Source: Betaproteobacteria bacterium (GTDB lineage: Bacteria > Pseudomonadota > Gammaproteobacteria > Burkholderiales > Casimicrobiaceae). Taken from it: a stretch of DNA of 64,000 bases. The translations under genes were made by a program, and so were the position numbers. Location of the stretch: positions 340,782 through 404,781 of the forward strand of contig JAAFIS010000003.1 of assembly GCA_013298695.1 (NCBI GenBank), written 5' to 3'. Each line of letters begins with the position of its first letter. Position 1 is the stretch's first letter. Below the pieces are notes generated by a model. That model ran no database searches. It worked only from the letters and a program-made list of their open reading frames with translations, and had not been told where the DNA came from. Of the stretch, positions 55,436 to 63,079 are shown piece after piece.

Positions 55436-57181
55436 TTAGAAAATTGTAGGTTCGGGCAACAACTCCGTGCCCTGCAAAAAGTCGAAATCCGCGCCTACAT
55501 CGGCTTGCGTCACGTGCTGCTGGTAGAGCGCGGCGTAGCTTCGGTTGTAACGCATTGTGGCGGGCTTTGCATCTTGCCACGCAGCATGACGCTTTGCCAT
55601 TTCTGCGTCGTCAACAAGCAATTCAATTTTCCGTGCGGCAACATCGAGCGAAATCATGTCGCCATCGCGCACCAGCGCGAGTGGGCCACCGACCGCCGCT
55701 TCGGGGCAGACATGCAGCACACAAGTGCCGTAATGCGTTCCGCTCATACGGCCGTCTGAGATACGCACCATATCGCGCACGCCTTCCGCGAGCAGCTTTT
55801 TCGGAATCGGCAAATTGCCTGCTTCTGGCATGCCCGGCGCACCGACCGGACCGATGTTTTTGAGCACAAGCACCGAATCCTTCGTCACGTTTAAATCCGC
55901 AGAGTCGATGCGCGCCGTCATGTCAGCAAACGTTTCGAACACAACCGCAGGCCCGGTGTGTTTCATTAGATGCGGCGATGCAGCGGACGGCTTCATCACC
56001 GCACCGCGAGGCGCGAGATTGCCTTTCACCACCGCGATGCCTTCGCGTGATACGGGATTTGAGAGCGCACGAATCACGTTGTCCCCTTGCTCACCGTGCA
56101 CCTTCGCGCCCGCGATATTTTCTCCGAGCGTTTTTCCTGTGATCGTCATGCAATTCAAATCAAGATGCGCCTCGATCCGCTTGAGCAACGCCTTCAATCC
56201 GCCTGCGAAATAAAAATCTTCCATGAGCGCATCGCCCGCAGGCATCAAGTTCGCGAGCACCGGAATTTCTTTGTTGTACCGCTCCCATAAATCAAGCGGC
56301 AACTCTACGCCGCATCGCCCCGCCATAGCTGGGAGATGAACGCAAGCGTTTGTCGATCCGCCTATCGCTAAAACCGTCTTGATCGCGTTGTGAAATGAGG
56401 CTTCGGTAGCGATGGTTCGCGGCGTGAGATCTTCCCACACCATCTCAACAATGCGCTCGCCCACTTCGCTGCACATACGCGGATGCGCGCCGTCGATCGC
56501 AGGAATCGAATGTGCGCCAGGCAGCGAAAAACCGAGCACCTCGGCGACCGCGGTCATCGTGGTCGCCGTGCCTGCGGTGTTACACGTGCCGGGCGTGCGC
56601 GTCATGCAGCCTTCGAGTTCGAGCCACGCGTCGTCGGCCATGTTGCCCGCGCGTTTCTCGTTCCAATATTTCATCGTGTGCGTGCCGGTGCCGACTTTTT
56701 CACCACGGAACGAGGTGTTAGACGAAGCACCTGCCGGAATAAAAATGCACGGCAAATTCACTGAGAACGCACCCATCAAGAGCGCTGGTGTGGTCTTGTC
56801 GCAACCGCCCATGAGCACCACGCCGTCGACAGGATGGCAACGAATCAATTCCTCCGCTTCCATTGCGAGGAAATTGCGATAGAGCATCGTCGTTGGTTTC
56901 ACCCACACTTCGCCCAAACTCATCGCAGGCAATTCAATCGGCCAACCACCTGCGCGAATCACGCCTTCGCGCACCTTCTGTGCGCGTTCGCGCAGATGCG
57001 AATGACAGGTTGAAATATCGCTCCACGTATTGAGGATGCCGATCACCGGGCGACCTAAATAATCGTCGCGATTCCAGCCCGTTTGCGCCAGCCGCGCGCG
57101 ATGAGAAAAACCGCGCATCGTGTCTGGCGCGAGCCAGCGCTGGCTGCGTAAATCTTCGATTCGTTTGCGCGCGACCGACAC
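55436..57181 (-). CDS. IlvD/Edd-family sugar-acid dehydratase
   Basis: The 581-residue Fe-S dehydratase has its cluster cysteines in DISTCHSHLRE, MGGCDKTTPALLMG and GTCNTAGTATTM. The substrate/metal region is DMVRISDGRMSGTHYGT, and the C-terminal GADFDFLQG. The overall pattern (LRSQxW, GILNTWSD, QQHVTQADVGADFDFL) is closer to L-arabonate/xylonate dehydratases (AraC type) than to branched-chain IlvD. It would turn an aldonic acid into its 2-keto-3-deoxy acid. GTG 57181 has GGGAG six bases upstream. It is the first gene of the leftward operon. Confidence 0.92.
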   Translation of the reverse strand: MSVARKRIEDLRSQRWLAPDTMRGFSHRARLAQTGWNRDDYLGRPVIGILNTWSDISTCHSHLRERAQKVREGVIRAGGWPIELPAMSLGEVWVKPTTMLYRNFLAMEAEELIRCHPVDGVVLMGGCDKTTPALLMGAFSVNLPCIFIPAGASSNTSFRGEKVGTGTHTMKYWNEKRAGNMADDAWLELEGCMTRTPGTCNTAGTATTMTAVAEVLGFSLPGAHSIPAIDGAHPRMCSEVGERIVEMVWEDLTPRTIATEASFHNAIKTVLAIGGSTNACVHLPAMAGRCGVELPLDLWERYNKEIPVLANLMPAGDALMEDFYFAGGLKALLKRIEAHLDLNCMTITGKTLGENIAGAKVHGEQGDNVIRALSNPVSREGIAVVKGNLAPRGAVMKPSAASPHLMKHTGPAVVFETFADMTARIDSADLNVTKDSVLVLKNIGPVGAPGMPEAGNLPIPKKLLAEGVRDMVRISDGRMSGTHYGTCVLHVCPEAAVGGPLALVRDGDMISLDVAARKIELLVDDAEMAKRHAAWQDAKPATMRYNRSYAALYQQHVTQADVGADFDFLQGTELLPEPTIF

Positions 57182-57250
57182 TCGTTTCTCCCGAAAAACC
57201 CGCTACATTCATGAGCTTTCCGAAATTCGCAAGGTGAATCAGGAAAGCTC

Positions 57251-57290
57251 AACCCTCACCCCCAGCCCCTCTCCCAAAGGGCGAGGGGAG
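57251..57290. repeat. CCCTCTCCC-type repeat
   Basis: AACCCTCACCCCCAGCCCCT then CTCCCAAAGGGCGAGGGGAG, a hairpin-forming repeat of the same family as 49.4 kb and 54.5 kb. It lies in the divergent control region of the sugar genes. Confidence 0.7.
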
Positions 57291-57299
57291 ATACTCGCT

Positions 57300-57323
57300 C
57301 ATAAATCGTTGTTACGATTTATG
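57300..57323. promoter_or_regulatory. Candidate operator between divergent sugar genes
   Basis: CATAAATCG (57300-57308), six bases and CGATTTATG (57315-57323) form a perfect 9-bp inverted repeat. It is the only clear symmetric protein-binding-type site in the 246-bp region between the dehydratase (leftward) and lactonase (rightward) starts. No cognate regulator gene is in the cluster. Confidence 0.55.
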
Positions 57324-57427
57324 AAACCATCGCTAGGTCACTCTGGGCAGAATAGTACACGGAAGTTTCGCCTAAAAACGCAACTCATATAGATGACTTG
57401 TTGGAGTCACATAAGGTATTGAAATTT

Positions 57428-58315
57428 ATGGAAAAAATGACTGCGAATTTGTGTTTAGACGCTCGCGCGCACCTCGGTGAATGCGTGCGTTGGGATCACG
57501 AAGCGAAACTTGTTTATTGGGTAGACATCAATAACAACCGTTTGCATCGTTTTAACCCGGCAACGGGCGTGAACGACACCATGGACATTGGGCAAAACAT
57601 CGGCTGTTTCGCGCAAGATAAAAACGGGGGTTTCATTGCCGGGCTGCGCTCAGGCTACGCGCGAATCACCCATTTCGGCGGCGACATCATCCCTCTCGCA
57701 AGCCCTGATTACGATCCTACCAAAGCGCGCTTCAACGATGGCCGCTGCGACAACAGCGGCCGCTTCTGGGCGGGCACGATGTGGGAGCCGCGTGATCGCG
57801 ACGGCGGCGTCGTGTATTGCCTCGAGGCCGACGGACGTTTCCGCGCCGATGCGTGCAATACGATCATCACTAACGCGATGACCTTTTCGCCCGACGGCAA
57901 AACAATGACGCTCACCGATTCGCCGAAACACGAACTCTGGGCGTTTGATTACGACGAAGCGACTGGTACTCCGTCAAACCGCCGCGTAATCCGCCGCTAC
58001 GATCCACCGACCGGCCGCCCCGACGGCGCCTGCGTAGATAGCGAAGGCAACATCTATGTCGCCATCATTCAAGGCTCGCGGGTCGAAAAATTATCTCCAA
58101 CAGGCGAACTCCTCGCAGTGATCGAGCTCCCCGTACCCTGCCCCACTTGCTGCACCTTCGGCGGCGAAGACTTACGCACCCTCTACGTCGTCACTGGCCG
58201 CATCCGCATGACCGATGAAGAACTCGCCGCGAAACCTGAAGCGGGTGGAATTTATTCAGTAAGAATCGAAGCGCCGCACGCGCAGGGGATTGTTGAGCCG
58301 AGATATGCAGGTTGA
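57428..58315 (+). CDS. SMP-30/gluconolactonase family sugar lactonase
   Basis: The 295-residue six-bladed propeller has the metal ligands of the family: Glu in HLGECVRWD (about residue 17), Asn in ARFNDGRCD and Asp in GRPDGACVD. FWAGTMWEPRD and NAMTFSPDGKTMTLTDS are conserved blades. It would hydrolyse a sugar lactone to the acid used by the divergently encoded dehydratase. I use ATG 57428; ATG 57437 is an alternative. It converges with vapC. Confidence 0.93.
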   Translation: MEKMTANLCLDARAHLGECVRWDHEAKLVYWVDINNNRLHRFNPATGVNDTMDIGQNIGCFAQDKNGGFIAGLRSGYARITHFGGDIIPLASPDYDPTKARFNDGRCDNSGRFWAGTMWEPRDRDGGVVYCLEADGRFRADACNTIITNAMTFSPDGKTMTLTDSPKHELWAFDYDEATGTPSNRRVIRRYDPPTGRPDGACVDSEGNIYVAIIQGSRVEKLSPTGELLAVIELPVPCPTCCTFGGEDLRTLYVVTGRIRMTDEELAAKPEAGGIYSVRIEAPHAQGIVEPRYAG

Positions 58316-58318
58316 AGC

Positions 58319-58750
58319 TCAGTTGAAAACGTTATGAAACGCTTTTCGTTTCGCTGTTCGATAGATCGCAAAGTCAGCGCGATCAATTGAGATGATGTCA
58401 GTGATTCCATTCTGGTTGGCCAGGTGCACGAGCGAGGCATCGGCTAAATCCATCGGCCGATCTGCATATTTGCGCATCATCTTAGAAAGCGCTGGCAAAT
58501 CGTCCACCGAGAGCGCGTTTAAGGTGAGTAGGCTAGCGCGATGTCCCGCGTGAAGCCAGTCTAGGAAATCGCCCTGAGTTGCGGCGTTGAAATCCAGAAA
58601 GTACATTACCTCTGACACGACCTCCCACGTCGTGTGCAATCGAAGTGCTCCGCCCTGTTCACGAAAAAACGAAACGCTTTTCGCGTGATAGCTATCGCGC
58701 GAATTAAAGAGTGCCGCGAGCGGGCCGCTATCGGCGAGTACGTTTCGCAT
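58319..58750 (-). CDS. vapC: PIN-domain toxin (VapC-type)
   Basis: The 143-residue predicted RNase has the PIN acidic site: Asp7 in NVLADSGPLAALF, Glu43/Glu47 in TTWEVVSEV, Asp101/Asp104 in MDLADASLVHLA and Asp123 in ISIDRADF. VapC toxins cut tRNA or rRNA when freed from the antitoxin. The start overlaps the end of the antitoxin gene by 23 bp (58728-58750), the usual VapBC layout. Inserted between the lactonase and dehydrogenase genes on the opposite strand. Confidence 0.88.
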   Translation of the reverse strand: MRNVLADSGPLAALFNSRDSYHAKSVSFFREQGGALRLHTTWEVVSEVMYFLDFNAATQGDFLDWLHAGHRASLLTLNALSVDDLPALSKMMRKYADRPMDLADASLVHLANQNGITDIISIDRADFAIYRTAKRKAFHNVFN

Positions 58751-58994
58751 GAACGCGTTGCTTCACGAGCGATTTCAAATCTGCGGACTGTCGTGACGAG
58801 TCGCCATGCTTACCAAATGACGGCGCGCCGAGTGCGAATAACGATTGTCCTTTCGCGCCGATTTCCTGTTCAGCCAATTGCTTGAGCGCGCGTTTCACGA
58901 GCGATGATTTTGATTCACCGGTGGCTTGGTGGAGCCGCGCAACAAGTGCGGACTCCGCGTCGTTGAGACGAACTGTGAGAAATTGAGTTTCCAT
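58728..58994 (-). CDS. vapB: Ribbon-helix-helix antitoxin (VapB/CopG-type)
   Basis: The 88-residue protein's N-terminal half is a ribbon-helix-helix: QFLTVRLNDAESALVARLHQATGESKSSLVKRALKQL (about 4-40). This would bind the operator and repress the pair. The C-terminal basic tail (LVKQRVHAKRTRR) may wrap the toxin. It is upstream of and overlaps vapC. An inverted repeat and a TATAAT on the minus strand lie about 50-80 bp upstream. Confidence 0.82.
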   Translation of the reverse strand: METQFLTVRLNDAESALVARLHQATGESKSSLVKRALKQLAEQEIGAKGQSLFALGAPSFGKHGDSSRQSADLKSLVKQRVHAKRTRR

Positions 58995-59043
58995 TGCTGC
59001 CTTCGCCTTGTTGCATTAAAGATTAAGCGTCCCGATACTCATG

Positions 59044-59075
59044 TTGTGTCACAATTATAGAGTGATGTAACACAA
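59044..59075. promoter_or_regulatory. Inverted repeat in the vapB-dehydrogenase divergent region
   Basis: The arms TTGTGTCACA (59044-59053) and TGTAACACAA (59066-59075) differ by one base in symmetry. Between them, on the minus strand, lies TATAAT (a -10 for vapBC). A + strand TTGACA at 59083-59088 could serve the dehydrogenase gene. It fits an RHH-type autorepression site. Confidence 0.6.
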
Positions 59076-59135
59076 TTTTGCGTTGACAGAGTTTCACAAT
59101 GTTGAGTGCTTTGTTGTCAATGGCAAAATCAACGC

Positions 59136-59897
59136 ATGCCCAAACTCTCCAACATCTACTCCTCACTGCGCGGTAAAGCCGTGTTCGTCACTGGCGGCGC
59201 GAGCGGGATCGGCGCGGCGTTGGTGAGTGAATTTGTGGAACAGGGTTGCGTCGTTGGTTTTCTTGACATTGATGATGCCGCGGCGGCGGAACTCCGGCAG
59301 CGACTCAATGCGCGTGATCGGCTGCGTTATTGGAATTGCGATATTCGTGATGTGGCGGCGCTGCAAGCAACGATTGCGACGGCGGCGAACGCGCTTGGTG
59401 GGAAGCTCGATGTGTACGTCGGCAATGCCGCAAACGACGTGCGCCATGCGTTCGATGAGTTAACGCCTGAATTTTGGGATAACAACCAGGCGATCAATCT
59501 ACGCCCGCAAGTGTTTGGCGCGCAGGCCGCTGCACGCGTGATGGGCGCCGGCGGCTCGATCATCACGATGGGTTCGGTGAGCTGGATGCGTCGGCGCAAA
59601 GGTTTTGTGAGTTACACCACGAGCAAAGCCGCGATTCATGGCTTCACGCGCACGCTCGCGCAAGAGCTGGGTGAACGCGGTATCCGCGTGAATTGCGTGG
59701 TGCCCGGCGCGATTAAAACCGATAAGCAAATGGCGCAAGTCGTCACGCCGCAACTCGAAAAAGAATTCATCGACAATCAAGCGCTCAAGTTTCGATTGGA
59801 AGCGGAGGATGTCGTCGCGATGATGATGTTTTTAGCGAGTGATGACGCGCGGGGTTGCTCCGGGCAGGCGTTCATCGTGGATGGTGGAATTGTGTAA
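59136..59897 (+). CDS. SDR-family sugar dehydrogenase-like oxidoreductase
   Basis: The 253-residue short-chain dehydrogenase has a nucleotide motif VFVTGGASGIGAALV (about 15-29), NAAND in place of NNAG, and SITMGS...Y-x3-K in FVSYTTSKAAIHGFTRTLAQELGERGIRVNCVVPGAIKTD. Position in the cluster suggests oxidation of the free sugar to a lactone, feeding the SMP-30 enzyme. I use ATG 59136; a GTG at 59106 is in frame. It is followed by repeat copy H and the GST gene. Confidence 0.88.
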   Translation: MPKLSNIYSSLRGKAVFVTGGASGIGAALVSEFVEQGCVVGFLDIDDAAAAELRQRLNARDRLRYWNCDIRDVAALQATIATAANALGGKLDVYVGNAANDVRHAFDELTPEFWDNNQAINLRPQVFGAQAAARVMGAGGSIITMGSVSWMRRRKGFVSYTTSKAAIHGFTRTLAQELGERGIRVNCVVPGAIKTDKQMAQVVTPQLEKEFIDNQALKFRLEAEDVVAMMMFLASDDARGCSGQAFIVDGGIV

Positions 59898-59913
59898 TGG
59901 CCGTATCACTGAT

Positions 59914-59999
59914 CGCCCAATTTATTCGGGCGATACAGTGAAATTACTGTATTTGCGATAACTATCATTAATTGCTCTTTCGCCCATATAAATTGGGCG
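59914..59999. repeat. Paired-palindrome element, copy H
   Basis: The palindromes are 59914-59932 (CGCCCAATTTATTCGGGCG) and 59981-59999 (CGCCCATATAAATTGGGCG), 67 bp apart, both perfect at the arms. It starts 16 bp after the dehydrogenase stop and ends 17 bp before the GST start codon. Confidence 0.9.
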
Positions 60000-60016
60000 A
60001 TTAAGGAAAAAGCTGG

Positions 60017-60637
60017 ATGGCTTCAATAAAACTCTACGGCGTCGCTGCGTCACGTTCGTTTCGCAACATTTGGATGCTGAAAGAACTCGGTCTTGCCTTC
60101 GACCACGATCCGATTGCGTTTAATGATCCCGCGTTGAAAGCGCCGCCTTACACCGATGTGAATCCGAACGGTCGAATCCCATTTATCGTAGTCGACGGTA
60201 TGCCGCTCTTCGAGTCGCTCGCGATCAATCTTTATCTCGCGGAAAAATTCGGCAGCTCGGTTGCGGGAGCGAATGTCGAAGAACGCGGACAAATTTCGCA
60301 GTGGACGTTGTGGGGCGCAACGAGCGTGGAAACTGATCTTGGCAACTGGGCGTATCACACGATGTTTTTGCCGGAGGCGGAGCGCAAACCCGAAGTCGCG
60401 AAGCAGTCGCTTGAAAATATCAAGAAGCCGCTTGCCATTCTCGACGGCGAGCTCGCGAAACGTGAATACTTGGTCGGCAATCGCTTCACCGTTGCTGATT
60501 TAAATGTCGCTGCTGTTTGCTATCGCGCGCTCGGCCTCGACATGCCGGATAAACCGCATTTCAAAGCCTGGCTCGCGAAGTGTTGGGCTCGTCCTGCCGC
60601 GCTCGAGGCGCGTCGTGCACGCGGCGACAAAGTGTAA
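60017..60637 (+). CDS. Glutathione S-transferase family protein
   Basis: The 206-residue protein's thioredoxin-like N-terminal domain has the SxxxRN-type segment AASRSFRNIWMLKELGLAF (about 10-28), then VNPNGRIPFIVVDGMPLFESLAINLYLAEKF with the glutathione-binding ES. The helical C-terminal domain contains LVGNRFTVADLNVAAVC. Its role in a sugar cluster is unclear; it may just share the transcript. AAGGAAAAAGCTGG precedes ATG 60017. The stop overlaps the next start by one base (TAATG). Confidence 0.88.
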   Translation: MASIKLYGVAASRSFRNIWMLKELGLAFDHDPIAFNDPALKAPPYTDVNPNGRIPFIVVDGMPLFESLAINLYLAEKFGSSVAGANVEERGQISQWTLWGATSVETDLGNWAYHTMFLPEAERKPEVAKQSLENIKKPLAILDGELAKREYLVGNRFTVADLNVAAVCYRALGLDMPDKPHFKAWLAKCWARPAALEARRARGDKV

Positions 60638-61515
60638 TGGCAGCGGCGAACGACACATTGCGTTTCGGTGAGTTTCAAGGCCTGCCCGCGCTCATCGTTC
60701 ATACGCCGTTTTCGCATGCGGCGGTGAGTTTGTTCGGTGGACATGTGCTCTCCTTCGTGCCGAATGGTTTTGAAGATCTGTTATGGCTTTCGCCGTCGAC
60801 CAAGCGTCCGCCGGACCCGATCCGCGGCGGCGTGCCGATTTGTTGGCCGTATTTTGCGAAGCAAGGCCAACCGAGCGACGCGCCACAACACGGCCTTGTG
60901 CGCGCTAGACAATGGAAGCTTACGCATGCAGAGCAAACCGTTGCGGGCGAATGGGTAATCGCGCTCGCCGCGCCCGTACTCGATGACGTGCCGATGACGG
61001 TGATGCACACGATGCGCATCGGTCGTGCGCTCGAACAAGCCTTGACGACCGTGAACATGAGTCAAGAAACTGTGCGCTTCACACAAGCGTTTCACACCTA
61101 TTTCAAAGTGGGCGATTCGATGCGGGTGTCAGTTAATGAACTTGACACCTTGAGTTACAGCGACAAATTTGATGATTTCAACGTTCACACGCAACGCGGC
61201 GCGTGGCATTTGAATGATCCGCGTGATCCGGGTCGCAGTGATCGCATCTACATGAGCGCGCCGAATCGTTTTGAGCTTGTCGATCCGGCGCTTCAACGCA
61301 AAATCGTGATGACCACCGAAGGCAGCCGAACACTCGTCGCCTGGAATCCGGGCGAAGAAGCGGTGAAAGGTTTCGCAGATATTCCCGATACATCGTGGCG
61401 CGATTACGTCTGCCTAGAAGCCGCCAACTGCGGCAACGAAGTGATCGAACTTGGAACAGACGACAGCCATATGTTGCGGCAAACCATTTCGGTGGAAGCG
61501 TTACAGCAGCACTAG
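60637..61515 (+). CDS. Aldose-1-epimerase-like mutarotase (YeaD type)
   Basis: The 292-residue beta-sandwich has the YeaD-family motifs: VSLFGGHVLSFVP, DPIRGGVPICWPYFA, HGLVRARQW (His), FTQAFHTYFKVGD (His) and WRDYVCLEAAN (Glu). The enzymes speed anomer exchange of aldoses, hexose-6-phosphates or, in one subgroup, sulfoquinovose. Its position at the end of the sugar cluster suggests it prepares the anomer used by the dehydrogenase. ATG 60637 overlaps the GST stop; an earlier in-frame start lies inside the GST gene. Confidence 0.88.
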   Translation: MAAANDTLRFGEFQGLPALIVHTPFSHAAVSLFGGHVLSFVPNGFEDLLWLSPSTKRPPDPIRGGVPICWPYFAKQGQPSDAPQHGLVRARQWKLTHAEQTVAGEWVIALAAPVLDDVPMTVMHTMRIGRALEQALTTVNMSQETVRFTQAFHTYFKVGDSMRVSVNELDTLSYSDKFDDFNVHTQRGAWHLNDPRDPGRSDRIYMSAPNRFELVDPALQRKIVMTTEGSRTLVAWNPGEEAVKGFADIPDTSWRDYVCLEAANCGNEVIELGTDDSHMLRQTISVEALQQH

Positions 61516-61525
61516 CGCTTTGGAC

Positions 61526-61597
61526 TGTAGGCGCGGGCTTGACCGCGCTAGGGCGCTTTGGTGGATCGAGATTAGCGCGATCAAGCCCGCGCCTACA
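61526..61597. repeat. Long inverted repeat (REP-like)
   Basis: The arms 61526-61550 (TGTAGGCGCGGGCTTGACCG then CGCTA) and 61573-61597 (TAGCGCGATCAAGCCCGCGC then CTACA) match over 25 bases with one mismatch, with a 22-base loop. The TGTAGG(A/C)GCGGGCTTGA opening resembles a repeat type frequent in other proteobacteria. It lies between the mutarotase and UbiA genes. Confidence 0.85.
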
Positions 61598-61651
61598 AAG
61601 GCGACTAAACTTCACCTGCGTTAATCTGCGAAATCTGCGTCAAAAGAATTT

Positions 61652-63067
61652 GTGACTGGTACCCCAATCAACATCCCCCTCGTGGTCGATCTCGACGGCA
61701 CGCTCGTGCGCACTGACACGTTGTGGGAAAGCTTTTTCGCGGCATGGGCAAACGACGTGTGGCTTCCCATCACCACGTTCTTCCTACTTTTCAAAGGCCG
61801 CGCGGCATTGAAACGCGAGTTGTCATCACTTGCGCTCGATTCAAGGTTTACGATTGACACGCTACCCATCAACGAAACCGTGCTCGCCAGCGTGCGCGAA
61901 GCGCGCGCCCAAGGGCGCACCACGGTCCTCGCCACCGCTGCAGACGCGAGTGTCGCGCAGGCTGTCGCGAAACGCCTCGAATGTTTCGATCATGTATTCG
62001 CCTCTGACGGCGCATTGAATTTGAAAGGCAACAACAAGACGGCGAAACTCATCGCAGAATTTGGCGAAAAACGCTTTGATTACATCGGCGATTCGCGAGC
62101 GGATATTCCGGTGTGGCGCGCTGCGCGTGAAGCGATCACAGTGTCAAACGTCCAACCCAGTGGCGTTGTTCGCCTTGATTCCGCCATTGAAAAAGCCAGC
62201 GCAATCGCTGTATGGACGAAGCTCCTGCGCGTTCGCCATTGGATCAAAAACGTACTCGTGTTCGTCGCGCTCTTCGCTGCGCATCGCTTCACTGAACCGC
62301 TCGCGTGGCAGCAAACAATCGCTACGTTCATCGCCTTTTGCGCGGTGTGTTCTGGGATTTATATCTTCAACGATCTGTTTGATCTTTCCTCAGACCGCTC
62401 GCACCCCAGCAAGCAATTTCGTCCACTCGCCGCGGGCTCAATTGCCTTGCCCACGGCGCTCATCGTAGCCATCATTTTGCTCGCGGGCGGTCTCGGCATC
62501 GCGTTCAAAGTCAATTTGTGGGTGGGCGCTACGATCTTGTTTTATTGTGCGGTGAACGCGATCTACACCTTACATGCCAAACGCGTCGCCGTGCTCGATG
62601 TGAGCATCCTCGCGGGGCTCTACACGTTGCGCATCGTTGCGGGTGCGGTCGCGATTTCCGCACCGCTCTCACCGTGGCTGTTCGCGTTTTCGGTGTTCGC
62701 GTTCTTGAGCCTCGCGCTGCTTAAACGCGCGATCGATCTCAACCGCCTCGCGCCCGACGAAAAGCTCTCCGGTCGCGGCTACACTGGGCGCGACGCCATC
62801 TTCGTCAACGTGTTCGGCGCAGGTTCAGCGATTGCCGCCGTGCTCGTGCTCTCGCTCTACATCGCTGCGCCGCAGGCAACTGTGCTCTATCGAAATGCAG
62901 TGTGGCTCTGGTTCGCGCTTGCCGTGATTCTCTTTTGGCTGATGCGCATGTGGTATCTCGCCATGCGTGGCGCTTCGGACGATGATCCTGTTCTTTTCGC
63001 TACGCGCGACGCCACGTCATGGGCCTGCGTCGCGCTTGTCGCAGCATGTTTTGTTGCGGCGACGTAG
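61652..63067 (+). CDS. HAD hydrolase-UbiA prenyltransferase fusion protein
   Basis: The 471-residue protein's N-terminal ~190 residues are a HAD-like phosphatase: VVDLDGTLVRTDTLWESF, VLATAADASVAQAVAKRL and FDYIGDSRADIPVWRAA. A UbiA domain follows with about eight hydrophobic segments, the first Asp-rich motif NDLFDLSSDRSHPSKQFRPLAAG and the second DVSILAGLYTLRIVAGA. This resembles fused relatives of decaprenyl-phosphate phosphoribosyl transferases. It would attach a polyprenyl group to an acceptor and remove a phosphate. The start is GTG 61652. Product unknown. Confidence 0.88.
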   Translation: MTGTPINIPLVVDLDGTLVRTDTLWESFFAAWANDVWLPITTFFLLFKGRAALKRELSSLALDSRFTIDTLPINETVLASVREARAQGRTTVLATAADASVAQAVAKRLECFDHVFASDGALNLKGNNKTAKLIAEFGEKRFDYIGDSRADIPVWRAAREAITVSNVQPSGVVRLDSAIEKASAIAVWTKLLRVRHWIKNVLVFVALFAAHRFTEPLAWQQTIATFIAFCAVCSGIYIFNDLFDLSSDRSHPSKQFRPLAAGSIALPTALIVAIILLAGGLGIAFKVNLWVGATILFYCAVNAIYTLHAKRVAVLDVSILAGLYTLRIVAGAVAISAPLSPWLFAFSVFAFLSLALLKRAIDLNRLAPDEKLSGRGYTGRDAIFVNVFGAGSAIAAVLVLSLYIAAPQATVLYRNAVWLWFALAVILFWLMRMWYLAMRGASDDDPVLFATRDATSWACVALVAACFVAAT

Positions 63068-63079
63068 CGTCGCCACTCT

